A program made the position numbers and the translations under genes. From NCBI GenBank assembly GCA_016931155.1, contig JAFGFJ010000006.1, forward strand, positions 310,001 through 374,000: a DNA stretch of 64,000 nucleotides, read 5' to 3'. Shown piece by piece: positions 24,597-34,129 of this stretch. The DNA is from Candidatus Dojkabacteria bacterium. GTDB taxonomy: Bacteria > Patescibacteria > Dojkabacteria > B142 > JAFGFJ01. The notes beneath the pieces are model-generated. The model was not told where the DNA came from and did no database searches. It saw nothing but the letters and a program-made list of their open reading frames with translations. Within the stretch, counting starts at the first letter, position 1. Each line of letters opens with the position of its first letter.

Positions 24597-24724
24597 AAGT
24601 AAAGGCTTCAATTAAAAAAAGATGTGAGCATTGCTATATTGTGAGAAGACGCAAGAAAAACGGTAAGCATGTTATATATATTTACTGTAAAAGGGATGCG
24701 ACCCACAAGCAGAGGCAAGGTTAA
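24593..24724 (+). CDS. rpmJ: 50S ribosomal protein L36
   Basis: L36, 43 residues, in the zinc-binding form: cysteines at 11, 14 and 32 and a histidine at 37. It opens with MKVKASIKKRCEHCYIVRRR. Slightly longer than the common 37-38 residues. ATGA overlap with infA. It lies in its normal place before rpsM. Confidence 0.95.
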   Translation: MKVKASIKKRCEHCYIVRRRKKNGKHVIYIYCKRDATHKQRQG

Positions 24725-24739
24725 TTATTATTTTGTAAA

Positions 24740-25123
24740 ATGGCTAGAATTTTAGGAGTAGAATTACCTGGTGAAAAGAGAACAGAGATTGCTCTCAGGT
24801 ATATTTATGGCATTGGACCATCCATATCCAGAAAGATACTTGAAGCAGTGAAGATCAGTCCTGACAAGAGGGCGAAAGATCTTTCGAATGATGAAGTGAA
24901 ATCTTTGGCAAATTTTATTGAGCAAACTTTCAAAGTAGAAGGAGAGCTTAAGCAGGTAATTTTTAGAAATATTAAAAGACTGAAAGATGTAAGAAGCTAT
25001 AGGGGGATAAGGCATAAACTTGGTCTTCCAGTAAGGGGACAGAGAACAAAGTCAAATGCAGTTACGAGAAAAGGAAGAAATCTTGCGGTCGGAGGGCTTA
25101 AGAGAAAACTGGAGAAAACTTAA
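24740..25123 (+). CDS. rpsM: 30S ribosomal protein S13
   Basis: S13 of 127 residues, contacting tRNA and the 50S subunit. MARILGVELPGEKR opening, YIYGIGPSISRKIL helix-hairpin and the C-terminal SYRGIRHKLGLPVRGQRTKSNA are conserved. Confidence 0.97.
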   Translation: MARILGVELPGEKRTEIALRYIYGIGPSISRKILEAVKISPDKRAKDLSNDEVKSLANFIEQTFKVEGELKQVIFRNIKRLKDVRSYRGIRHKLGLPVRGQRTKSNAVTRKGRNLAVGGLKRKLEKT

Positions 25124-25154
25124 TTTGATGGATTATTTATTTACCGAATAATAT

Positions 25155-25601
25155 ATGGGTAAGAAAAAAGACAAAAAAGCAAAAAAAGAGAATAAGATGA
25201 AGGATAAGGGTAAGGAGGCAGTAGCAGTTAAGAAGAAAAAGAAAGAGAAAAAGGTGGTTACTAAAGGTAAAATATATGTAAAATCGACATACAACAATAC
25301 ACTTGTCACTGTTACGGATCTTACGGGCAATGTACTTTCTACCAGTAGTGGAGGTGTAGTTGGATTTACAGGGACGAAGAAAGCGACCGCTTATGCAGCA
25401 ACAAAAGCAGCTGAGGATGCGGTAATGAAAGCTCAGAAATATGGTATTAAGGAAGCTGTTGTGATGGTCAGAGGAGCAGGACTTGGAAGACAGGCAGCTG
25501 TGAAGGGACTGAGATCTGGTGGGCTTAGAATTTCTCTCTTGATGGATACTACAAGGATTCCTCATGGAGGAGTTAAGCCGGAAAAAAGACCAAGAAAATA
25601 A
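25155..25601 (+). CDS. rpsK: 30S ribosomal protein S11 with Lys-rich N-terminus
   Basis: S11 of 148 residues, at the platform. The core begins near residue 38 (GKIYVKSTYNNTLVTVTD); before it is a run of almost only Lys, Glu and Asp residues. GAGLGRQAAVKGLRSGGL and DTTRIPHGGVKPEKRPRK are conserved. The ATG at 25155 is chosen because no other start exists before the core. Confidence 0.95.
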   Translation: MGKKKDKKAKKENKMKDKGKEAVAVKKKKKEKKVVTKGKIYVKSTYNNTLVTVTDLTGNVLSTSSGGVVGFTGTKKATAYAATKAAEDAVMKAQKYGIKEAVVMVRGAGLGRQAAVKGLRSGGLRISLLMDTTRIPHGGVKPEKRPRK

Positions 25602-25620
25602 TTAATTCTTTTTACGATAA

Positions 25621-26217
25621 ATGGCAAGATATACAGGACCAAAATGGAAAATAAGCAGGCGAGAAGGGGCTAGTGTTTATGGAGATGAAAAATGGAAAAA
25701 AAGACCTACTCTTCCGGGGCAACACCCGACGAGTATGAAAAGACCGAGTAACTACGCTATTCAGCTTAGAGAAAAGCAGAAAGTTAAAAGGATGTATGGG
25801 CTATTGGAAAAGCAGTTTAGAGGAGTATACCAGAAGGCAACTGCTGCAACTGGAAATACAGGAACCAGGCTACTGCAACTTCTTGAGATGAGGCTTGATA
25901 ATGTAGTTTACAGACTTGGTTTTGCGAAAACAAGAAATCAGGCAAGGCAGATGGTAACCCATGCTCATGTAAAAGTGAATGATAAAAAAGTTAATATACC
26001 TTCTTATATAGTAAAAGTTGGTGATCAAATTATGATAAAAGGGGCAGAAAAGAAGGATAATTGTGTAGCACTGATAAAGTTAGAAACAAAAAATGCTAAG
26101 GTTCCTTTGTGGTTGAGCAGAGTTAGTGAAGGAGGAGAGATAAAGAGTGTTCCTACAAGAGAGATGATGGATCCAACAATCAAAGAACAGCTTATTGTTG
26201 AGTTCTATTCGAGATAA
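25621..26217 (+). CDS. rpsD: 30S ribosomal protein S4
   Basis: S4 of 198 residues, an early 16S rRNA binder. Opening MARYTGPKWKISRREG; S4 domain LEMRLDNVVYRLGFAKTRNQARQMVTHAHVKVN (family order). It carries no zinc cysteines, unlike the zinc form. Confidence 0.97.
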   Translation: MARYTGPKWKISRREGASVYGDEKWKKRPTLPGQHPTSMKRPSNYAIQLREKQKVKRMYGLLEKQFRGVYQKATAATGNTGTRLLQLLEMRLDNVVYRLGFAKTRNQARQMVTHAHVKVNDKKVNIPSYIVKVGDQIMIKGAEKKDNCVALIKLETKNAKVPLWLSRVSEGGEIKSVPTREMMDPTIKEQLIVEFYSR

Positions 26218-26241
26218 TATTTTAAATTACTGATTGATACT

Positions 26242-27180
26242 ATGTTTCAATTAAATCAATTTAATGTAAAGAAAATAGAAGAAAGGGAGGATTATGGTCT
26301 CTTTGAAATAGGTCCTCTTCCCAGAGGGTATGGTCATACTGTTGCAAATATATTGAGAAGGATTTTAATGTCTTCTATTGAAGGTGCTGCGATTACTTCA
26401 GTCAAAATAGGAGGAATTAAACATGAATATTCAAGTCTTGAGGGTGTTCACGATGATATTCTCAAGGTTCTTCTTGGTCTAAAAAATGTTGTGCTTGTGA
26501 GCCATTCAGAAGATCCTCAAGTTTTGAAGTTGAACGTTAAAGGCGGAGCAAAGGCAAAAGAAGTGAAAGCAGGAGACATAGAAACGACAGGCGAAGTTGA
26601 GATAGTAAACCCGGATTACGTGATCACAACCTTATCTGGTCCGAAAGCCAAGATTGAAGCGGAAATTATTGTTGAAACGGGTATTGGGTATAAGTATCCT
26701 GATGAGTCGAAAAGAAAAGAAATTGGAGTTCTGCCTCTGGATGCGAATTTTTCTCCTGTCAGAAGGATTAATACAAGAATAGTACAGGCTAGGGTTGGTC
26801 AGCAGACAGATCTTGATCAGGTAAATCTTGAGGTATATACTAACAGAGCCGTGAAAGCAAGTGATGTTTTATTGAAAGCAGTGCAAGCCCTTGATGAAGT
26901 TGCAAATAGATTTGTTTCTCTCTTGGGTGGCACACCAAAAGAAATCGAGTACATACAGGATGAACCAGAGGTTGAAGAGAAGAAGGTTCAATTACCAATT
27001 GAAGACCTTGGGCTTTCTACCAGACTAACAAATGCTCTTGTAAATTCCCACTATAAGGATCTTGTAGAGCTAGAGGGGATGGGTATGGAAGACTTTATGA
27101 GCATAAAAGGAATGGGGCAGAAGTCAGTTGAGGAGCTGTATGAGGTTATGAAAGAAAATGGATTGGAAACAAAAGAATAA
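26242..27180 (+). CDS. rpoA: RNA polymerase alpha subunit
   Basis: Alpha subunit of 312 residues with both domains. The N-terminal dimerisation domain has PLPRGYGHTVANILRRIL, and the insert domain follows. The C-terminal helix-hairpin-helix domain (LGLSTRLTNALVNSHYKDLVELEGM) is complete, so it can contact promoter DNA upstream elements. Overlaps rplQ by one base. Confidence 0.97.
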   Translation: MFQLNQFNVKKIEEREDYGLFEIGPLPRGYGHTVANILRRILMSSIEGAAITSVKIGGIKHEYSSLEGVHDDILKVLLGLKNVVLVSHSEDPQVLKLNVKGGAKAKEVKAGDIETTGEVEIVNPDYVITTLSGPKAKIEAEIIVETGIGYKYPDESKRKEIGVLPLDANFSPVRRINTRIVQARVGQQTDLDQVNLEVYTNRAVKASDVLLKAVQALDEVANRFVSLLGGTPKEIEYIQDEPEVEEKKVQLPIEDLGLSTRLTNALVNSHYKDLVELEGMGMEDFMSIKGMGQKSVEELYEVMKENGLETKE

Positions 27181-27890
27181 TGAAGAAAGGAAGAAAGATA
27201 AAAAAAATAGGAACAGATAAATCTCACAGGGTTTCTCTGTTGAAGAACCTTTCTTCATCGTTGATCATGACGGAGTATATGACTACTACAAGGGCAAGAG
27301 CCAGGGCATTTGTCCCCTATTTTGAAAGAGTAATTACTCTGGCAAGACCTGCCGATATCAATGCAAAAAGAAGAGTGATATCATTAATTCAAAATGAAAA
27401 AGCTACAGATAAGATTTTTGATGTTCTTTTGAAGAGATTTGAAGATACCAAATCTGGCTTGGTGAGTGTTTATAAAATTGGGAACAGAAAAGGAGATAAT
27501 GCAGAAGTTGTTAAGCTTGTTTTGAAGGGATATGAACCACCAAAGAAAAAGACGAGGATAAAGGAGGAAAAGAAAAAGGAACAAAGTGAAGAAAAGATGC
27601 TTCAAAAAGATGAGAAGGGTCTTAGTAAAGAAACTAAGCTGAATATGGAAACAGATGTGAAGAAATCGCAAGAAAAGACTGCCGAGAAAGTAGCCGAAGT
27701 TCGAAAAGAACTGGCGAAACCAGAAGAGCCAGCGGGGGGAAATAAAAAGACTATTAAAAAGGAAAGAAGATCAGAGAATAAATCATCCAAGCAGAATGGA
27801 TCATTTTTTACAAAACTATTTGGATTTGGGAAAAAGGATCAACAAAAGACTACTGTCAAAGGAAGAGCTAGATCAAGATCAGGGATTTAA
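27180..27890 (+). CDS. rplQ: 50S ribosomal protein L17 with long extension
   Basis: L17 has usually about 120 residues; this one has 236. The first 120 are L17 (SHRVSLLKNLSSSLIMTEYMTTT, RRVISLIQNE). The remaining 115 are a Lys/Glu-rich low-complexity tail ending in a basic RARSRSGI. The tail has no recognised domain. Follows rpoA as usual. Confidence 0.93.
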   Translation: MKKGRKIKKIGTDKSHRVSLLKNLSSSLIMTEYMTTTRARARAFVPYFERVITLARPADINAKRRVISLIQNEKATDKIFDVLLKRFEDTKSGLVSVYKIGNRKGDNAEVVKLVLKGYEPPKKKTRIKEEKKKEQSEEKMLQKDEKGLSKETKLNMETDVKKSQEKTAEKVAEVRKELAKPEEPAGGNKKTIKKERRSENKSSKQNGSFFTKLFGFGKKDQQKTTVKGRARSRSGI

Positions 27891-27896
27891 TTCTAT

Positions 27897-28328
27897 ATGA
27901 AAACAAGAAGTATTAAAGAAAAAGAAACAGAGATTAAATGGTACATGATAGATGCTACCGGGGTAAGACTTGGGAAGGTTGCGACAAAGGTGGCGGGGTT
28001 GCTTATGGGTAAAGCTGATGTGAATAGGGTGGAGTATCTTGAACCTAAAAATAAAGTTGTCGTTGTGAATTGTGAAAAAGTTGAGGCTTTCCCGAAAAAA
28101 TTAAAAACAAAGATTTATTATTCTCACTCGGGTTATCCAGGTGGTTTCAAAGAGAAAACACTAGAGGAGATGATGAAAAAAACTCCGGAAAAAGTAATTC
28201 AGCTTGCTGTAAAAAGAATGCTTCCCCAAAATAGAATGGGAAGAAAGATGTTCAGCAATTTGAATGTAGTGAAGGGAGCAGACCATAAATTTGAAGCTCA
28301 AAAACCAGTAGAAATTAAATTACAATAA
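27897..28328 (+). CDS. rplM: 50S ribosomal protein L13
   Basis: L13 of 143 residues. Motifs: WYMIDATGVRLGKVATKVA, the YYSHSGYPGG region and the MLPQNRMGRKM stretch. One-base overlap with rpsI (TAATG). Confidence 0.97.
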   Translation: MKTRSIKEKETEIKWYMIDATGVRLGKVATKVAGLLMGKADVNRVEYLEPKNKVVVVNCEKVEAFPKKLKTKIYYSHSGYPGGFKEKTLEEMMKKTPEKVIQLAVKRMLPQNRMGRKMFSNLNVVKGADHKFEAQKPVEIKLQ

Positions 28329-28729
28329 TGGAAGCAAAAATTCAAAAATATAATTATGCTGTAGGAAGAAGAAAAACTTCTGTTGCCACTATCAGATTGT
28401 TTGAAGGAAAGGGACAGAGTTTTGTAAATGAGAAAAAGGCTGAAGAGAGATTCCCTCTTTTGGCTCAGCAGAAAAGACTTTTGAAGCCATTTGAAGTTAC
28501 CGGAACGATGGGTAAATTTTACTTTACTGGGAAGGTAAAGGGTGGAGGAGTAACGGGACAGCTTGATGCTCTTGTGCATGCAATATCTCGAGCTATGATA
28601 AAGAACGATGAGGTGTATAAAGTTGATCTTAAAAAGAACAGTCTTCTAACAAGAGATGATAGAATGACGGAAAGAAAGAAACCAGGACTTAGAAAGGCAA
28701 GAAAATCCCCTCAGTACTCAAAGCGTTAG
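28328..28729 (+). CDS. rpsI: 30S ribosomal protein S9
   Basis: S9 of 133 residues, whose tail touches the P-site tRNA. YAVGRRKTSVATIRLFEG opening, GGGVTGQLDALVHAISRA and the C-terminal RKARKSPQYSKR are typical. Last gene of the ribosomal run. No strong terminator follows; an AT hairpin TATTATTT/AAATAATA lies around 28790-28815 without a T-run. Confidence 0.97.
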   Translation: MEAKIQKYNYAVGRRKTSVATIRLFEGKGQSFVNEKKAEERFPLLAQQKRLLKPFEVTGTMGKFYFTGKVKGGGVTGQLDALVHAISRAMIKNDEVYKVDLKKNSLLTRDDRMTERKKPGLRKARKSPQYSKR

Positions 28730-28921
28730 TTTGTCTCGGGCAATTTATAATTCTTCATATTTTATGTTTTTGGCGTCAATTTTGCGGGCATATTATTTAT
28801 CCCTTGGAAATAATAAGTTCTCGCAAATGCGTAGCTAAATTCTCTCAATATATGATTGTGTTGATTAGGCTGGCTGAATTTTATAGGATTGTTGAGTATT
28901 CAGGCTTAGATTATTGATTAT

Positions 28922-30211
28922 ATGAATCTAAATAGAACCAAATTAACATATGTAATACTTGGTTTAATTCTTCTATTTTCTTTTGTAACGAGAATATACA
29001 GAGTATGGATTCCTGCTGAGTACTATTTTGACGAGGTTTATCATGCTGTTACAGCAAAACTTTATGCCAGGAATGATCCTTCCGGGTATGAATGGTGGCA
29101 TGATGAGCCAGAACCTGGTACTGCGGTTGAATGGCTACATCCCCCGATTGCAAAACTTACACAAGCTTTAGGAATAATTCTTATAGGTGAGAACAGTCTC
29201 GGGTGGAGAATATCTTCAGTTGTATTTGGAGTTGGCGTTGTTATGGCGACTTTTCTTGTTGCTAATAAACTTTCAAAATCAAGAAAAGTCGCCCTTTTGT
29301 CTGCAATTCTACTAAGTCTTGATGGTCTTGTTTTTGTCCAGTCACGTATAGCAATGAATGATATCCATGTTACTTTTTTTATTCTAATGAGTGTCTTTTT
29401 TTATTCAAAATGGAAAGACTCTCAAGAGAAACAGTTGAATCTTGTTTTGAGTGGTGTATTTACAGGCATAGCGATTGCTACAAAATGGAGTGGTGTGTTT
29501 CTGCTTGGGATATTTATTATTGATCAACTTCTTACATGGATGCCTCGAATGATCTCGAGAAAGAAGTTCCCATCTTTTGCTTTGCTCTCCAATTTATTCA
29601 TTAATTTTATTTTTCTGCCTGTGTTGATATATGTATTATCTTTTTCACAGTTTTTCCTTCAAGGGCATAGCTGGAAACAATTTGAAGGACTTCACAGTCA
29701 AATATGGCATTATCAGACGAGTCTTGAAGCAACTCATCCTCGTCAATCAAGTCCAATTGAGTGGGTGTTGGATCTGAAGCCAGTCTGGATGTATGTGAAT
29801 TATGATTCAGGAGATAAGGTTGGGAATATATATAATTTGGGTAATCCACTTATCTTTTTTGGAGGACTTATTGGTATTTTGGGGATAGTTTATACAATTA
29901 TTCGAACAAAAAACAGGAATTATATTTTGCTCGTTTTAGCATATTTGATCGTCTGGTTGCCATGGATGTTTTCTCCCAGAATAATGTTTTTCTACCATTA
30001 TTTACCCGCAGTACCTTTTCTGACAATAATACTTTCAATTTTCCTTATGTCTATGATAAATGCCAAGTCAAGATTGATAAAGTATTTGGCGTATCTATTC
30101 CTCTTTGCGTGTGCTATATGGTTTTTTCTTTTTTATCCATATTTAACAGGTCTTCCAGTCTCAAAAGAGTTTGTTTCAAAGGTTTACTATATCCTGCCGG
30201 GCTGGAAATAA
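28922..30211 (+). CDS. Protein O-mannosyltransferase family (PMT, GT39)
   Basis: Polytopic membrane enzyme of 429 residues. The family transfers mannose from a lipid phosphate to Ser/Thr of exported proteins. Family motifs: YFDEVYHA with the catalytic Asp-Glu pair in the first outer loop, HPPIAK, and LDGLVFVQSRIAMNDIHVTFF. It is shorter than eukaryotic PMTs and lacks the MIR domain, as bacterial forms do. It is the first gene of a plus-strand envelope/secretion stretch (PEGA, DUF4012, PrgI, VirB4), so exported proteins of that set are plausible substrates. Confidence 0.85.
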   Translation: MNLNRTKLTYVILGLILLFSFVTRIYRVWIPAEYYFDEVYHAVTAKLYARNDPSGYEWWHDEPEPGTAVEWLHPPIAKLTQALGIILIGENSLGWRISSVVFGVGVVMATFLVANKLSKSRKVALLSAILLSLDGLVFVQSRIAMNDIHVTFFILMSVFFYSKWKDSQEKQLNLVLSGVFTGIAIATKWSGVFLLGIFIIDQLLTWMPRMISRKKFPSFALLSNLFINFIFLPVLIYVLSFSQFFLQGHSWKQFEGLHSQIWHYQTSLEATHPRQSSPIEWVLDLKPVWMYVNYDSGDKVGNIYNLGNPLIFFGGLIGILGIVYTIIRTKNRNYILLVLAYLIVWLPWMFSPRIMFFYHYLPAVPFLTIILSIFLMSMINAKSRLIKYLAYLFLFACAIWFFLFYPYLTGLPVSKEFVSKVYYILPGWK

Positions 30212-30232
30212 GTCTGCTGGAATTCCCTTAGT

Positions 30233-30261
30233 TTGCTCTTTATCCTTAGCTTCTCTATAAT
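30233..30261 (+). promoter_or_regulatory. Promoter of the PEGA/DUF4012 genes
   Basis: TTGCTC (30233-30238), 17-base spacer, perfect TATAAT (30256-30261), giving a leader of about 27 bases before the ATG at 30295. Confidence 0.5.
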
Positions 30262-30294
30262 TTCATAGTAATTAGATCTGTTGTTCTACTGTCT

Positions 30295-30990
30295 ATGAAA
30301 AAAATTACGGTTATTATATTCGCTGGAATTGTCCTTCTAGGGCTTGCTGTTTGGTCACCATGGAACAGGCTGGATTTCTCTTGGCAAAGACTTCTGGGAA
30401 TTGAAAAGCCGGAAGGTATGGCAGGGCTTACAGTCTATTCACTTGGGGGGAATATGGAGGTAAAAATAGATGGAGAGTTGAAGGGAGAAGTAAATCTTGC
30501 CAATTCTCCTCTTGAAATACACGATGTTGTTCCTGGTGAGCATAAAATTGAGTTAATTAGAAAAGGTTCACAGGATAACATTTATGCCGAGTATTTTAAA
30601 AATTTAAATTTTGAGGGTAACATAAATTCAATACTAAGTTATGAGCTTGGACCAACAGAAGAGTATAGTTCGGGCTATGTATTTTATGCTGTATCCAAAG
30701 GGAATTATGATGCTCTTGCTAGTTTGTCTGTGGTATCAAGACCTGAGCAGGCAAAGATCTTTCTAGATGGAATAGATGTGGGAAATGCTCCTTTAAGAGA
30801 TGTAAAAATTTCTCTCAATCAATTACATAGGCTCAGGTTTGAGAAGGAGGGATTTGAATCACTTGAATTTGAAATTTTACCAAAGGAACAGGCAGATCGA
30901 GATAAGCTTAAAGATTATAGTCTGGCAGTTGAGGCTCGACTGTTTAAGCTTCCAATAAATATAGTAGAGGAAGTATCAAATGAGAAATGA
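30295..30990 (+). CDS. PEGA-domain envelope protein
   Basis: Predicted membrane-anchored protein of 231 residues. An N-terminal hydrophobic anchor (ITVIIFAGIVLLGLAVW, about residues 4-20) is followed by two beta-rich repeats of the PEGA type. The second has the usual form: SVVSRPEQAKIFLDGIDVGNAPL, then RLRFEKEGFESLEFE. PEGA domains are found in surface proteins and may bind wall polymers. It overlaps the next gene by 11 bases, so co-translation with the DUF4012 fusion is likely. Exact function unknown. Confidence 0.8.
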   Translation: MKKITVIIFAGIVLLGLAVWSPWNRLDFSWQRLLGIEKPEGMAGLTVYSLGGNMEVKIDGELKGEVNLANSPLEIHDVVPGEHKIELIRKGSQDNIYAEYFKNLNFEGNINSILSYELGPTEEYSSGYVFYAVSKGNYDALASLSVVSRPEQAKIFLDGIDVGNAPLRDVKISLNQLHRLRFEKEGFESLEFEILPKEQADRDKLKDYSLAVEARLFKLPINIVEEVSNEK

Positions 30991-33900
30991 AGCTAATAAG
31001 CTAAAAAGTACGAGTAAATACCCAACCTCAATAATTGTTAAGGGTGTTGATACCATTGGTGTAGAGCTTGCAGGTTCACTTATTGAACAGGGGGGGTATG
31101 TAATTATGATAGACACCTACAATGAGGAATCTTTCGGGAAAATAAAACATCTGTTGGAAAAAGATCTGTTTACATTTGTTGATTTTTCAGCTCTTTCTCA
31201 TCTGGAAGATGATTTGAGGAGATTGGATTATGTTTTTTTTCTGGGACATCAGGAGACTGACATCGAAAATGAAATTTCTACTCAAGAATTTCTCGAAGTA
31301 TCAAATTACTTGAATGCGATTCTTGACCTTTCAACTAAATTTGAAGCTAAATTCTTATTAACAAATTCGATAAGAGCACATAGGAGACTGATAGGAGAGC
31401 AGGACGTTCATCTCAATTTTGATCTAGAAAAGACTAAAAAACACACGGTATATTCAGAAGTTGAAATTCAAAGATATGCAGAAAGTTTGGTGATGGAGTA
31501 CTACGAGAAGGTTTCTTTGAATGTAAGAATTTTGAGAATGGGAGAAGTAATTGGTGAGGCTGTTGAGTTTAAAGAAAAGACTCCTCTTGGAAAGCTTATA
31601 TTTGATGCAATATCAGGAAATGACCTAGAGATAACTGGTGATGGTCTTGATGAAGAGTATTATGTTCATTATCTTGATGCTGTTTACGGATTATTGAAGG
31701 GTGAATTTACTCCAAATACTAAGGGGAAGATTTTTTCGTTGGCAAATCAAGAGCCGGTTACTACATTATCTTTAGCGTATAAGGTTCAGGAATTAGAGCC
31801 AAAGGCTGGAGAAATAAAATTTGTAGAAAAAAAAGGTCCACTGTCACTCAAACTATACAAGCCAGCTGAAAACCTGGCAGTTATCGGCTGGAGGCCAAAA
31901 GTATCTTTTGACAGAGCCCTGTCACAGTCTATTGAACAAGCATATAACCACTTTAGTATCGAATCTTCTAGTCAGGTGGAAGATGTAAGGGATGAAAAAA
32001 AGAATGATGTGCTTTCCAAAAAACTTAAAAACTTCTTTTTTATCTCAGACAATAACGGAGAAAAGGAGGATACATATAAGCCAAAAGGAGAAGGCTATGG
32101 TGCTCTTTCGAGACTTATTGCAGAAAGAAAATCTCAGGAAATGGGAAGAAAAGGTAGCATTGTTCTGGCAAATGACAAACTAAGAGAAAAGGTCAAGGGT
32201 CAAAATCAGAAACCTGCTATTCAAAGATTGGGTACTAAAGCAAATAAGTTTTATGACAGAATTAAGGTTCAGTTTAATTTCCTTACTAGATTGACTCTTA
32301 GTGAATTTGCTCTCTATTTGTTTCTTGTAATGATTTTGGCAGTGGTATATTTCGGAGTAGTATCTCCATTACTTAGTCTTGGTAAAGATGTGTATTTTGG
32401 GAACAGAAATCTTGAAGAAGCAAAAAATAGATTTATTAGTAATGACATAATTGGTGCTAGGGAATCTGCCAAGAGTTCTCTCAATAACTTTGATGCTGCA
32501 GAGAAAACACTAAACAGATTTGAAGCATTTTTTAATCTTGTTTCCCAGAAAGAAGTATTCATTTCAGGGACTACTCTCCTGAGAGGAGCAAAAATGTACT
32601 CTGAAGGTCTTGAACAATCATTCTCAGCTGTCTCTCCAGCGTACGAGTATTTCGAGAAGTTTGAAGATAATGTCTATTACAGACCGAATGACGGGAATCT
32701 TCTTGTTTCTGAGTCCAGTGCCGATTATTCAGAGTATCTTCAGAAGATGTCAGGAATGGAGATAGTAGCAGATGATGGGATCAGCAAAATAGTATCAGCA
32801 ACAGCTCTTATGTCAACTGCAAGAAAGAACTATTTACCTAAAACAGTAATAGAAAAAATAAATTCTATTGTAAATAATATTGATGAGACTGAGGCTGAGC
32901 TTCAAAGTGCAAAAAAAACGATTAGATATTTACCTGATCTACTGGGAGGAGATGGCCCAAAATCTTACATTATTATTCTCCAGGATAACTCAAGATATAA
33001 CCCTTCAGGAGGCAAAATCAATTCATATGCTTTCTTAACATTTGAAAAAGGTGGTTTAAAATCTATTAAGGTTGAAAATGCATCCAGCCTAAACCTGTCA
33101 TTTGATAGGTTGAATCCAAAAACACTTGACCAGATCAATCTGATTTCGTTTCAGAATCTAAAAGTAGAGGACGTAACTCTCAGTGATTTTCAGCTCATAA
33201 ATGATTTTGATCTGTTTAGCAGTGAAATTATTCCTTACCTTGAAAATTATTTTGAGAGGGATATTGATGGCGCCATATTTTTAAATATTAACAGTCTTGA
33301 AAAATTAATTGAATTGTATGGCGGAATTGAAGTCGAGCAAATTGAATTTGACGGGAAAAATCTTCTGATGAATGTTGATCTGGTTCTAAGAGACAATAGG
33401 GAGGAAAATAGAAGAACAGAGATTATTACTCAGGTATTTGCGCTTGTGCTTCAGAAAATATTCACTTCAACAGGAGAAAAAACGCTGGAACTTGCTTCTC
33501 TTTCAAATGTTCAGCTGGAAGTAAAGGATATGATGCTTCAGTTCGAGGGTGAATATTATCAGGAGCAGATTGAAACAAATAATTGGAATGGGAGGTTTAA
33601 CAACAACTCAGATTTTATTAAGATTGCAGTGGTTTCAAAGGCAAGGGAATTTTCTCAAACAAAATATCCTAACTTAAATATTGATATAAATGATAGGTTG
33701 AAGTCTGACTTAACAACTGTTAAACAAGTTACAATTGAACCTAAAAGTCTTGAAGATCTTGATTATGTGACTGTATGCCTTCCTGCTGGAGCTACAGAAT
33801 TAAATTTTGGTGAAATTAATCCTTTACTGTACAACCAGAATTTTAGTGCTGGAAATGAGTGTGTGAGTATAAAATTTGGTCAAATAAGCAGGGCTGTGAT

Positions 33901-34129
33901 ATCATACAAGACCCCAGCTTTTGAAAGTGTAAGGGGCAATAGTTACAATTACAACGTAAGTATCCAAAATACTCCTGGACTCAATCTGATTTATGATTAT
34001 GAGTTGGAATTTGATCCGGGTTTGTACCCTCTTGAGTATGACGATAGAGGATTCCTCCAAAGAGATAAGCTGATATATGCAGGTACTCTTGATGGAAATT
34101 TAATTTTGAATTTAAAATTCGGAAGATGA
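30980..34129 (+). CDS. Fusion: degenerate NAD-epimerase (SDR) domain + membrane segment + DUF4012
   Basis: Large protein of 1049 residues. Residues about 15-330 have the extended-SDR fold of sugar-nucleotide epimerases (VEFKEKTPLGKLI, YVHYLDAVYGLL, GWRPKVSFDRAL). The cofactor loop reads KGVDTIG (two of three Gly lost) and the catalytic YxxxK reads Y158-SEV-E162, so it is probably inactive. A membrane segment lies near 440-462. From about 640 a DUF4012 domain follows, with NPSGGKINSYAFLTFEKGGL. DUF4012 is common in CPR and its role is unknown. Overlaps PEGA by 11 bases and greA by 4. No frameshift is evident at the junction, so the fusion appears genuine. Confidence 0.78.
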   Translation: MRNEANKLKSTSKYPTSIIVKGVDTIGVELAGSLIEQGGYVIMIDTYNEESFGKIKHLLEKDLFTFVDFSALSHLEDDLRRLDYVFFLGHQETDIENEISTQEFLEVSNYLNAILDLSTKFEAKFLLTNSIRAHRRLIGEQDVHLNFDLEKTKKHTVYSEVEIQRYAESLVMEYYEKVSLNVRILRMGEVIGEAVEFKEKTPLGKLIFDAISGNDLEITGDGLDEEYYVHYLDAVYGLLKGEFTPNTKGKIFSLANQEPVTTLSLAYKVQELEPKAGEIKFVEKKGPLSLKLYKPAENLAVIGWRPKVSFDRALSQSIEQAYNHFSIESSSQVEDVRDEKKNDVLSKKLKNFFFISDNNGEKEDTYKPKGEGYGALSRLIAERKSQEMGRKGSIVLANDKLREKVKGQNQKPAIQRLGTKANKFYDRIKVQFNFLTRLTLSEFALYLFLVMILAVVYFGVVSPLLSLGKDVYFGNRNLEEAKNRFISNDIIGARESAKSSLNNFDAAEKTLNRFEAFFNLVSQKEVFISGTTLLRGAKMYSEGLEQSFSAVSPAYEYFEKFEDNVYYRPNDGNLLVSESSADYSEYLQKMSGMEIVADDGISKIVSATALMSTARKNYLPKTVIEKINSIVNNIDETEAELQSAKKTIRYLPDLLGGDGPKSYIIILQDNSRYNPSGGKINSYAFLTFEKGGLKSIKVENASSLNLSFDRLNPKTLDQINLISFQNLKVEDVTLSDFQLINDFDLFSSEIIPYLENYFERDIDGAIFLNINSLEKLIELYGGIEVEQIEFDGKNLLMNVDLVLRDNREENRRTEIITQVFALVLQKIFTSTGEKTLELASLSNVQLEVKDMMLQFEGEYYQEQIETNNWNGRFNNNSDFIKIAVVSKAREFSQTKYPNLNIDINDRLKSDLTTVKQVTIEPKSLEDLDYVTVCLPAGATELNFGEINPLLYNQNFSAGNECVSIKFGQISRAVISYKTPAFESVRGNSYNYNVSIQNTPGLNLIYDYELEFDPGLYPLEYDDRGFLQRDKLIYAGTLDGNLILNLKFGR

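Noticed and set aside
28780..28820. Terminator after rpsI
   Set aside because: The AT-only hairpin TATTATTT/AAATAATA has no T-run, so it does not qualify.
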